64,000 bases of DNA from Lichenostomus cassidix. Lineage: Eukaryota; Chordata; Aves; Passeriformes; Meliphagidae. The notes under the pieces were generated by a model that worked only from the letters and a program-made list of their open reading frames with translations, was not told the origin of the DNA and did not search any database. Where the stretch lies: contig CM039182.1 in NCBI GenBank assembly GCA_008360975.2, forward strand, positions 103,695,443-103,759,442, in the 5' to 3' direction. This document shows, piece by piece, positions 1 through 10,810 of this stretch. Position 1 is the first letter of the stretch. The number at the start of each line of letters is the position of its first letter. The position numbers and the translations under genes were made by a program.

Positions 1-324
1 GTAGCAGACACTACCCCAGTGAGAAGAAGAAGGTTGCATTACATACAAATCCTTCCACCCACCTTTTCCCCTAGCCACATTCCAGATGTTGAAGATCTGT
101 TGTTAATTACACCCCTGCCATTTAAAGTGCTTGTATTCTACCCTCATTTCCTGCATAGTTAATATGAGTATCCCCTATTCCATTTCTCACACCACAGGTA
201 AAAATAACGCGTATACCCAGACTCAGGTCCAACCCCTGATGAACCCCACAAGATCAATTCTTTCAATTTGATCACAAGCTGCTGGTTCTGCACTGCTGCA
301 GCTGGTAACCTCTGTGACTGTATT

Positions 325-1045
325 TTTCCTAACCTCTGTGTTTCTTGGCTGTTTTGGAGACTGCCACCTGAGGCCATATCAAAAGCTTTATTAAAGACAC
401 ATTATTTAGAACGTGTCTCACTTTTCTCTATTCCATGATGTTACGGAAGATAATTAAGCTACTTTGGCATGATTTATTCTTTTGAAGAGACACTTGCTGG
501 TCTTGAAAGGTGGGTCACTTATTTGTATTTCTCTGGGTTCAGAAGTTGAGTTGATTGCTCATTGATTTTCTGGGTCCTCCTCCCCTCTTACTTCTCTGTT
601 TCTCTCCTCTTTTCTCCTTAAAAACCATGATTACTGTTGTCCTTTATGTCTCCTGGAACCTCATCCACTCTCCACACCATTTTGAAGCAACAGGGACAGC
701 CTCAGTTACCTCGTTAAGTATTCCAGGGTGAGTTTCATCAGGCCCTGCCAATTCATAAGCATCTCTAACCTGTTTTTCCTGATGCTAGTTAGAGCACTTA
801 CCCATCTGTCACCAATGTTCATTGTGTTAGCCATCTGGCCCCATTCATCTTAGTAAGTAAAACTGAAGCAAAAAGCCACTTAAACACTCCAGTTTTCCCA
901 ATATCCAACCATAGTTTTTTCTTTTCATTGGGATTTGCTCAGTATTTCCTTTTCCTATCAATGCAATTTTAAATTTTTTTTTGTCATCTTTACTTCTCAT
1001 GCTCATGTTGACTCTAGCAAGCCCTGGTATTTTATGGTTTTCCTA
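325..1045 (-). mobile_element. Ancient CR1 LINE fragment, antisense, heavily decayed
   Basis: The plus strand reads as the reverse complement of the reverse-transcriptase part of an old amniote CR1 element. Recognisable blocks occur in consensus order: 'ccatatcaaaagctttatta' near 373 (on the minus strand this would encode the KAFDM block of CR1 reverse transcriptase), then 'tttggcatgatttattc' near 464, 'cagaagttgagttgattg' near 541, 'tttcatcaggccctgcc' near 732, and 'aaaactgaagcaaaaagcc' near 859. Indels and stops interrupt every frame, so it is a dead fossil. A 72-codon minus frame (159-377) overlaps its left end and covers the KAFDM block, but it is not a gene. The left limit is uncertain: bases 1-325 may hold more of the same element but I could not align them. 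The recognition is from memory of the CR1 consensus. Confidence 0.75.
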
Positions 1046-1055
1046 TATCTATAAG

Positions 1056-1164
1056 AAATATATATATATATATATATTTGTGTGTGTGTACATATACATA
1101 TATATATATGTATGTCCTATATATAAGTATATAATAAAACATATATTCATATATATATATTAAT
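1056..1164. repeat. Interrupted TA / TG microsatellite
   Basis: Runs of alternating TA (1060-1077, 1099-1108 and 1155-1162) are separated by a short TG run (1078-1088) and by TATG and TATA variants. It lies directly beyond the right end of the ancient CR1. A 60-codon open frame crossing it (IYIYIF-like residues) is only the translation of the repeat. It is compound and interrupted, which suggests an old locus that has collected point changes. Confidence 0.9.
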
Positions 1165-1179
1165 AATTTTGGAAATATA

Positions 1180-4100
1180 GATGACTTCAAAACAATATTT
1201 TAGTAAAACAAGTTAAATAAATAGTCCAGGTTAAAGTAAAAATATTTTTCATGTCAGTTTGTTTGCTTCGCCAAAAAATAAACAAATAAACAACAAACAG
1301 AGAAATATCAGGATTTCATGATGGAGTTTTTTACAAAAAAGATAGACTATGAAACTGAGTTACAAGTTGTTTATCTATCTCCAGTGCTACCACTAACACT
1401 CATTTTCAGTACACAGAGGTTACTTCTACAGGAAAAAAGTATGGCTACAAAAAAAAGAAAATTGTATGCCAGTCCATAAAAACTTCTCTCAAACAACCAT
1501 ATCAGCTGCTGCTTGCTTAGATACAAAGAGCCTTTTCTCTGCATTTGAGGGGTTTTTTATTAATATTTGGAATTTTTTTTAGCCTACGATGTGAACTGAG
1601 CTACAATATGATATGAGCTAAGCCTCATAAGATGTCACTGGAAATAAGATTTTGCAACACTGTAGTTTTGACCATAGACAGTTTGCTAGAAAAGAGCATG
1701 AGAAAGAAGAGTAATACTTCCAAAAACAATGTAAGACACTTTACCTATAGTAATTAAAGACCAGTAGTTCCTCAGCATTTGAAAGGAAAGTATATTTATA
1801 TGTAAAGACAGTAAGAAGACAGGAAGAAGGCCCTGTGCCCTTATTGTGGACAGATAAGCAGACCAAAGGAAGAATCAGAGGATTAGAAAGATACCTAAGG
1901 TTTGCTGTGTTCATAAATTTATTGGATCTCAAAGCATGTCTTAGATCCAATATGAAGTATTCACTGAAGCAGATTGTTTTTGCCTTTCCATCACAGGACT
2001 CCTGAAATCTTTGAATCATGAATGAGCACCTCTAAAACATCTGGGTTTGTTTGCCCACAAGCTACTTTCTTTATAGCAGTCATCCCCTGGACTAACATGA
2101 ATCAATCTTTAAAACTATAGGTTCAAAAGCTGTATTCTTTCTTTTTTTTTCTTTAAGTTTGTAATTCAAATGCACTTTTGATGTGGGAACATACTCAAAG
2201 CAATGTGCTCACCAATGAAAACATACTTAGAAACAAACATGGAACAGCTTCTCTAATATTAATAAGACTTGATTCAGAGGAGATTCAGAGGCAAATTCAT
2301 GCAATTTTTCCAGTCTAATAATATTTTCCTTTCCATTGAATAACAGTGTACTTTCCTCACAGCTTTACAATAGTTATCCATTGGGTCCTGCTGCATCTCC
2401 ACCAGTTTGTCCCACCAAAAGTGTAACAGGGAAGACCCTAATTTACTTCTCCAACAGTGTGAAGCCTTATCATAACACCATGTCCTTCTAAAGCCTTGGG
2501 GTTTGGCTGCCTTGGGTCGAGGCCAGTCCTCTTCTGTGGTCTCTACTTGGGCTTATTTGCAGTCAGACCAGGTACTGGCTCATCTGGACCACTGACCTTT
2601 CTGTATAACTCTTTCTTTGCTAGGAACCCACCAGGGATTAATGGACCTCTTGACTGGCCCTAGTCACCAGATCTGGAGCTGCTCTGCACTTCTAGTCTGG
2701 GCAGTGTGTGATGGCTCCATTTCTCAGGGAGCTCATGGTGCTGACTCCTTACTGTGATTCTCTGCTCCCTTTCCTCATGGAGCATCATGCTTCCTGACAT
2801 CAAGGCAAAAGAAACCTTGAAAGCATCGTGTGAGCTTTTTATGGTGGTGACTGGTGATAATTAAAAGAAGGTCAGAAATTAAGCTGCATTTCTGGGACAC
2901 TGGGAAAATAGGCAGCTGTTTAGGGAAAAAAAGCATGGGAAATATGCACACACTCCATGAAGCAGAATTTCTTCTCTGTTTGGCCTAGCTAAAGAACAGA
3001 TCAGAAATTCACATATTTGGCAATTTTATCTTTAACTTCTTGGGGAAAAGATCTAAAAAATATCAGTGCCCTTCTCTCCACATAGAGATCAGAGCTGGAA
3101 TATGGCCACACTTTTCCTCTGAGCACACTTAATGGTGCCACAGGTACAATGCAAAGGCTCATGAACAGTGAAGCTGCAGAAGGAATGGTCAGCCTGATCT
3201 TCAAGGTGCTTTCATTTGTTGACCTCCCTGCCTCTACAAGGCTTTTCAGCTTTTTCTGTTTTGTCATATTTATCCACAAATCTGGGCTCGTATCTTTTTC
3301 TTTCTCTGCAAAAGAAAATGAAATTCATCATTTCCACAGCTACTCTCAGTTATTTCTGAGAGACAGATCAGATGCAGTAAGATGGAATGGCATTGCATGA
3401 CCTTCTCTGTGTTGTGGCTCTTTCCTTCTCCTTTACTCAGTGCCCACTCTGCACACATACAAAGGAGACATAAAACCAGGCCAAACCTGTTGCCACCATG
3501 TCCTGGGTTATGAAACTACAAGGAATTTTTCTCCCGTCTGTAGACATACTTAGGTAAGAGAAAAGTCCCACAAAGGACTGTGATTTATTTTGCCTCTCAC
3601 TTGTTTTCTGTCTCTCCAGGCACCATCTCCTACAGGAAGGACCAAGACTTTCCAGGGCTGACTTGTTTTTCTCTGAACTAACCTTCTGAACTCTATAAAA
3701 TAGAAATTCAATTCACTCTATTTACTTCACATATTAACAGAGGGGAAGATCACCAGCAAAATTACTTAAGTAGAGGGAAGAAGGAGGAAAGGAAATTATA
3801 GATTTGCCCAATGTAAGATTACATTTCTGCCAGTACAGCAAAAAGGATGTACATCTCCCAGCCAAGGATATTTGCACCTCCTCACAAATTTGTCTCTAAA
3901 ACATGAGAGAACGTAACAGATGTATGTTACATTGAATAAGTAATATACACATTTAAATCATATCTCTTTGTGTGGTACAGCAGGGAGAAGTCTCCTTTTC
4001 TCACTGGTAATTGGAGGGTGCAGCAGATGGTGAGGCTTACTGTAGTTGGTAAGGTCGATTAAAGGAACTCAGGCTGCCAAGTGATTCTTCATTAGAACAG

Positions 4101-6880
4101 GCCTCTTAAGGTACCAAGTAGCTTTTCCTAGGATTTAGGAAACATTCTTTTGTACAGTAATATACTGCTAAAATCATTATTCTCATTCCTACTGAATGGT
4201 TTTCTCTCTGGCACCAGGGACATTATTCTAATTATAACACCCAGAGGCACCAAACTATGGATACACAGCCAGACAACATCTCTGTCACTACCCAAAAGAG
4301 CTTGTAAGTCAAACAAAAGAAGGAGACATTATAATCATTGCCCATGTCAAAAACAAAGACAAAAAGGTCGTATCTTGTTAACATGGCAACATAGAGCCAT
4401 AGACAAACTGGGCCATAAATTCAGATCCCAGACTGCTCAAGCCAAATACAAGAAAATTTCTCAAACAGTAGCAACTTAGCCTTTTCAGCTTTAGTTCAAG
4501 CCACTGTACATTGAAAAATCACCTCTCAGAAATGGCCATACCCTTCCTTGAGAAGTTTTTGGTTTTTTCCTATTTTTAATGTCAGATGTTCTTTCAGCCC
4601 TGGGAGATTATGAAGAGGTACACACAGAGATGTGAAATGAATGGTGCTTACTTCCTGCCATGTTCATTGCTTGGGATAAATAAGCATTCATGTCACGGGG
4701 TGAAAAAATAATAATTTCCCTCCATCTGTGACTCACCCAATTTACTAGGGCCTGGCCATAAATTAAGAATTTTCGATAATCCCCATGTAGTTGTCACATA
4801 AGTTCATAGTGTTTCTCAGGGGTGATGGACACTAGAAATCAACATTAATCTTTCCTCTTTAATCTAGCCGCCAGAGCACTCTGCTAATAGCTTTTCCCCC
4901 TATAATGGAAGAGGAAAAGCAATTCTACCCTCCTTTAAGGGGTATATGAAATATACCAAGCATAGCTACCACTCAGTGGGTTCAAGTCAGTACTCCTTCA
5001 CTTTGAACTAAACTTTCATTCAAAACACAAAAAACTGGGCTGGACTCGGCTGGAGAGGCCAAGGATCCTAGGCCACATGTTAATGCTTAAAGGAAAAGCC
5101 AAAATCTGTTGAATGATTTTTGAAAATAAAGAAATTGGAAGTTTTATAGTCTAAAATGTCTGAAAATGGAAACACTGAAAACATGTCTAAATCATCTGCA
5201 TAGAAGCTTGAAAAAATAATAAAGTATTTTTTACTTTATTAAGTATACTTAGTAAAGTATACTTAAAAAAAATGTTTGCTATCAATTTACTTGCTGGTAT
5301 AATTCAGAAAATATTCCTTTTAAAGCAAATTTCCTCACCTATCTTGCTTATAATTCAGGTTAAATTCAATTTTCCACATTTCTGCTGATTTTAAGACTGC
5401 TGTCTCTCCAGAGAGACTGCCAAAAAGAGAGGGTAGGTGAATCACCACAACCACAGCCAGATCCATGAAGGAACCTCAGTTCCTCACCCATGAAAAACAT
5501 CTCTGAAAAGAGGACAAGCACACTAAAGAAGCAGATACTGGTTCATAAAGCACTTGCATCCAAAGTTAAAGAAAAGGAAAAAAAATTAGGAAAGAAATGT
5601 GTTCTTTTTAGTTTGCCTCTCTGTACCAAGAAGGGATTAGTCATCTGCTTTGTGGGGATTTTCCTACAGAGTAATATGCTTCCATAAAAAGCAGCCTGAT
5701 TGCTACTTACTTTGCCAAAGTCAAGGTGGACTACAGGCAGTCTTAGAAGTTAAGATTTTGCAGACAGTGCTGCTGTCTGCTCTGAGCAGGCTGCCCCGAG
5801 CCAAGAACCTTATGCTTAGTTCTTCAAAGTGCTTTATGTGACCTTAGGCAAACATCAAACATCTCAGCCAGAGCAAGTGGGACGTTCTGGGAGATTAGAA
5901 TGTGATTAGAGCACTAAAAACATACGCAAAACCACAGTGTCGTACAAAAGCAAGTCTGTGTACTGCCAAACAGTTGCATTTCCTTCTCTGGGTTTTATGT
6001 TCATTGCTTTGTTTTGAGTTTACAGTTTGGGAAAAGATCTCTTAAATACAAAAAGAAACATAAACCAGTACATTTTTGTTTTCAATATTCTTTGTTTTGT
6101 ACATTGAACAGTAAAGTTCTAATCTCGAGCTGGTGTAAAATGGGTGGGGTGAAACATTACATGGCAGCTAGGAACTTCAGAATACTACAAATGCTCCTTT
6201 TTAAATCTTTTGTGAATTTCTTCCCTTTGGTTTTGATCATATTATGTAACATTGAAGGCACTAGGATTTAGAGATAAGGGGGGATTCTCAGGGAGCTTGA
6301 AGATTTTTGTATATACCAAAACAAACTCTTTGAATCCAGCTGCAAGTCGAGTTGCAAGCTCCTTAACACAAGACTGTAAAAGTGGCTGTGTTTGGTAAGA
6401 CCAGAGGTTTATTTAGCCCACTGTGCTTTTTCCCACAAATGCTATATGAGAGTACTTAAGGAGGGACCTAAGAGGAAGCTAAGCATTTCAAATTTTTCCC
6501 ATCCAACCAATTTTTGCTCAAAAGGGTGCTGAGCTAGTGGGGATTTCTACGGTTGCAGCAATTCTCCATAGATTTCCCTTTCATGGGCCTCTAAAGTCTC
6601 TCTTGGGACACACAGAAGCCTCTAATATCACTAGCAAAACAGTTTTCCTGCCTTCCATGTGAGAAACAAGCTTGTGATACTTGTCTTGATTATGGCTCCA
6701 AGGACCATAATCTCTTTTTCCAGCCTGGATGAGACAAGGAGCAGCAGGTTCTTCTCTGCCCACTCTACACACTTCCATGCTTCATAGACCTTTGCCACAA
6801 GTGAGACATGGGTTTATACTGAATCACTATAATAATGTTCTTAATTTTAGTCACTGCTCCTTTCCTCATATTTGTGAAAA
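1180..6880. other. Unique AT-rich non-coding DNA, no gene seen
   Basis: No frame here is longer than about 110 codons and none resembles a protein family I know. The stretch 2390-2830 is locally richer in GC and pyrimidines but shows no repeat consensus that I recognise. At 5241-5265 two copies of the palindrome 'aagtatactt' lie nearly back to back, which is only a local cruciform-prone oddity. No promoter, CpG cluster or RNA gene was visible. Confidence 0.6.
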
Positions 6881-6884
6881 TCTG

Positions 6885-7080
6885 AATTGCTTTTAGACTG
6901 ACACCAGCGCTGAGTTCATGTTTGCACGGAAATATGAGTCATAACCTCAAGATTTCACTCCTGGGTGATGATGGGAGCTCAGAGCCCATCTTTTCATATT
7001 CAAACTTAGGTTTGTTTTTCCCATATGCATGACTTCATATTTATCAATTTTGAGTTTCAGCTGCCTCATTTAATAAGTGT
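6885..7080 (-). mobile_element. Ancient CR1 LINE scrap, antisense
   Basis: The block around 7010-7075 ('tgtttttcccatatgcatga' followed by 'cttcatatttatcaatttt' and 'tttcagctgcctcattt') matches the reverse complement of the old CR1 segment usually read as 'cagtgtgcatgactttacat' and 'ttatcaacattgaatttcat'. The part upstream (6885-7005) aligns loosely. It is highly diverged, has no open frame, and its ends are approximate. It probably belongs to the same ancient family class as the copy at the start of the window. Confidence 0.55.
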
Positions 7081-9220
7081 TCTGCTTTGTATGAGCTATC
7101 CATTGCTGTCTTTCAGAATATTCTTGTTTACTACTGTAATTGTTTCTTTGTATTTAAAAGAAACATAATTTGTTTTTCAATAATAATTGTGCTAGCAGTT
7201 TCCACAATACATTATTAATTCAATTACAGAATATGAAGCAACACTTTGTATTTTTAATTAAATATTTCATTTGCTGGGAAACAAAAACATCCTAAGAGCC
7301 AAGTTTCAAAAGTTACAAAAAATCCTAATGTTGTCTTCAAAATCAAAGATAAGAAAATGCCATACGCATTATGATACTGCATTTTAGTTTGGAAACTGAT
7401 ACAAATTTTCTGAGATTCTCTTTAGTCATGACTATCTGGGAGAAGAACAAGATGTAAATGATACTCAGTTATCTGAGTTATATATCTGAGTCAGTGTTAT
7501 TCTGATACAGAATTAATTGACTTGAAGTAAGCAGCTAATAAATGGTAAGTGTACAAAGGTGTTAAACGGTAATACTTACCTTATCAAGTTTTAGACTAAA
7601 GCTGAAAATGAAATCTTCTTTTTGACTTGTTCCCACTCAAAAGATAAAAGAAAATTTCATCATAATAATGTTTATATTTAGAAACACACCAAATACAATT
7701 ATCTTCATGAAAATAAGGCAGCTATTTTCTCTGGCTTATATTTTTTAAAAACTATATTTGTTAGTTGTGAATTAAAACTTCTCGTGCTAATACTCACATA
7801 TATTTTAAACATATTAAAACCAGATTTCATTATTCCAAGGCTGAATAATCTGACCATCTCTGAATGTCATCTTCCAATACAACAATATCATGTTAACCAA
7901 ATATTTCCCCATTTACTTCATTTGAGCCACAATTCCACTTGACTGAAAAGTCTGGAAATTTTAATCTGCAGAAAAAGCTGAGAAAGACACTCTTTATTAA
8001 ATACAAGTAAAACTGCAACTGTAAGAAACTTCTTTGTGTGCTGTTCTGCAGCATGGAGAGAACATAAACTCATGCTCTAGAGGTAGATTGCACCTGGCAT
8101 TCCTGCTCAGAGGACTTCTCTTTGAATCTCCTTTTTACAAGAAAACTTCGGAGACATATCTACATCTGAAATTGAGTCACAATTGCTATGTGGAAGGTGA
8201 TGATAAATTCTGTAAGCCATCTTTGCATCCCTTTTTATAAATGGGCAAATAGAATAATAGCATCACTATAAACTAGTGTCTAACAAAGGAAAGAAAAAAG
8301 TATTTGGCTTCAAGAATCAGAGAAATCTATCTCAGCTTGATTTACGTCTTAGAGTAAGCAGAAGGGGGGGTGTAGATAAAACCTACATTATTATCATTTT
8401 CTAAAGAGTTTGATGAAGGTGCTTTAAATTAACACAGGTCTATCACATAACTGAATTCCTGGGTAGTTTTGGAGGTAATTGATATCAAGCATTGTATCCT
8501 GGAATTTATTTTATATGAAAGTTGTTTTAACAGGAAGCAAGATCATTTTCAAAAGAGCTATTTATTTTGTTGAATATTAAACCTCAGAGAAGAATTCATT
8601 ACCATCAGACTTCAGAAGAGATGTGAAGATCAGTCCTACTGAGTTGCTGCTGTTATCTCTAGAGTGGAAAAGGCTTTATTCATTGCTGGGGAAAAGCCTG
8701 CTATGTGCTTTCTATAGGAAACAGCTTTGGAGCTCTTACTGAAGGGATCATACTCAGCCCTGAATAATATCTCTTTATCTGTGGTCAGGAAAACTAGAAA
8801 GAAGAAGCTATAAGGAAATTCTCCTCCCCTAGAAGAAAAGCCAGGAATAGCTTTATATACCTGTGTAACCAGATATGGGGCACCAAACATCAGTTCCTGT
8901 GCTTTAATAAGAGGGTGAGGCAGCTGCAGTCCCACAGACAAACAGCCAATAAGACTGGGAATGCTCTAAGAAATCCTCATGAGGGTCTGTCTCCACAAGA
9001 AACCCTGGAAGATAGGGTCTCATTCAGCCCACACTCCATTATAAAAGACCATATTAACACGGACTTGGGCAGCCAAAAAGTGTCATTTCTTGGCCTCAGA
9101 GCTGGGCAGGCATGGCCATCAGTATGTGCTTCTTTCTCTTTGAGCAAAGGCAACAGGGACAGCCCCCTGCCAATTGCATACAACATAACTGTTCCCACTG
9201 ATGCCTAAAAGCAGGCTACC
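7081..9220. other. Unique AT-rich non-coding DNA
   Basis: This is very AT-rich from 7120 to 7900 with many TAATTA-type words, and more mixed beyond 8600. The open frames of 97 and 101 codons at 8636-9208 overlap one another on opposite strands and show no domain or signal peptide. A run of seven G is present near 8365. No RNA gene or regulatory motif could be supported. Confidence 0.55.
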
Positions 9221-9595
9221 TGAAACAGAGGCCAAGACAAATTAGGAGTATAAAAAGTGGACAGATTTATTCAAGACCTTCAAGGTACATTCAGGCAAGC
9301 GAAGTCCCCCTGGAGGGACTAGACCCAAAATGGACTCTGGGTCATGAGCCCTTCACCTTTTATAAGTTCTGTCCTATTAGCATATTGGCCCCTAATTCTC
9401 CAATCACACCCTTAGGCGATGGTGTTAACCACCCCGGACCTACTCCCTTCATTTCACTGCTATTTACATATTTTTAGGCCCTAGGGCAACAAATGTGTCC
9501 TTGGACTTTCTATTCAGAGGGATTGTTTTGGCTAAAGGTGCTAGAAACTGAGGTTTTTAGCATTTTATAAGAAGCACAGAACCACACCAAGTTAC
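9221..9595 (-). mobile_element. Probable solo LTR of an avian endogenous retrovirus, antisense
   Basis: Read on the minus strand this block has the order expected of an LTR. A TATA-like 'cttataaaagg' (complement of 9356-9366) is followed about 90 bases later by the polyadenylation hexamer AATAAA (complement of 9266-9271). A short U5-like tail then ends in 'tgtttca' (complement of 9221-9227). The promoter-to-polyA spacing suits an R region. GC content is higher than in the flanks. No gag, pol or env frame adjoins it, so if real it is a solo LTR. I could not find a matching target-site duplication, and the outer (U3) end is a guess. Confidence 0.45.
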
Positions 9596-10230
9596 AGATA
9601 CATGAAGAGTAAAAAGCTCAAAATTATTAAGGCATCACCACTGAAGCAGGACCTACTATTTCTAAGGCACTGGAATGGGGTACCAGAGGTGGCTTGCCCT
9701 CTGCTGCTTCAGTATACAAAAGTCTACACCGTGGTCACCCAGACATGTCTGGAACACAGAGGAGAGGACAAAGCATGGGTGCTCCTCATGTGAAGGGAGC
9801 ATCTGCTTGCCAAACTTGCAGACAGCTCATGCAAGGATATGTTGTTGTGCTCAGGTGAAGAAGGTTAGCTCAGATTAGTGACTTACAAAAGGTTTTTACT
9901 CTTTTTTATTTTTGCTGTAGACACATAACTGCCAATTGTCATGGAGCAAATGGAGAAGGATGGTAGGATGAGCTATTTTCTGATTGTGATTTGTGAATTT
10001 GCTTGTCAAACTCTCTTAAAGCCATTTAATCCTTGAAAAGAAAGAGAATTGGATCCACAAAGTCGTACTGATGGAAACAGAGCCTCGTGAACAAAAACAT
10101 CCTGCAAAGTCAAACACCTTGTTTGGCTTTATGCATTGCTTCATACTGTTCCCCAAAGAAGTCAGTAAATAGACACCAACATTTAACTAAGATTTACTGA
10201 GAGTAGATGATCAAAGAAGACAGAGAAAAT
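9596..10230. other. Non-coding flank between LTR-like block and GC-rich block
   Basis: The sequence is mixed, with no recognised repeat and no convincing reading frame. Two overlapping short frames (63 and 67 codons at 9602-9878) use different frames of the same strand and neither looks like a protein. Part of 9596-9800 may still belong to the U3 end of the neighbouring LTR-like element. Confidence 0.45.
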
Positions 10231-10234
10231 AGTA

Positions 10235-10810
10235 ATTTGGGGAAATGCTCTCAAAGACACTGTCAGGGCACTGCATGGGCCAAGGGCACCCCCAGTAGCA
10301 CTGGAGATTTCCTTGGATCCATCCAGAGGCAGGTTCTGGCAGCCAAAGCCCATGCCACCACCTCAGCCAGAAGCAGGGCAGACAGAGGGCTCTCAGCCAG
10401 CCCCATTCCCAGCTACCCCTGGGACCAGTGACAGGCTGGGATGCAGGGCTGCAGGTGGTCCTGTCTCAGGAGGCATAAAGCTGAGCAGGGCAGGGCTGTG
10501 AGGACCTGGAGAGGGGTCCATCACTGGTCCAGCCATCACTGGGACAGGGGCTGACTGCTCTGGAGGGCTGACATGGGCTCCTGTGCTGTGGGTAGGGTGG
10601 GGTGGCCCCAGAGTAATGAACTAAAGCAGACAGGGTGAGAGTGTCTCAGGGACACAGCAGACACAATATGCAAAGTCCTGGACAAGTACCTGCCCCGGGT
10701 GCCCACTGGCCAGGCCAGAGATTCTCTGAAGGATGGGGGGTAACTGAAGCTGGAGAGCCCCTCAGCTTCAGCCCCACATTTCAGCAGTAGCAATCCCTCT
10801 GTCACTTATG
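10235..10810. other. GC-rich, CpG-poor block
   Basis: Composition changes sharply from AT-rich flanks to a G+C-rich stretch dominated by CAG, CTG, GGG and CCC words with very few CpG dinucleotides, so it is not a promoter CpG island. At 10590-10602 closely spaced G runs (GGGTAGGGTGGGG) could form part of a G-quadruplex on the plus strand, with a further GGG 13 bases upstream. Open frames on both strands (74, 62 and 89 codons) are a by-product of the low stop-codon density. Its origin is unknown: an old GC-rich repeat or a GC-biased gene-conversion spot are possible. Confidence 0.6.

Noticed and set aside
981..1163. 60-codon frame rich in Tyr and Ile
   Set aside because: Translation of the TA/TG microsatellite.
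3525..3560. Strong acceptor 'ttttctcccgtctgtag' close to a GTAAGA donor
   Set aside because: The enclosed block is only 10 bases; no coding sense.
7500..7550. Block between 'ttattctgatacag' and GTAAGT
   Set aside because: All three frames contain stops.
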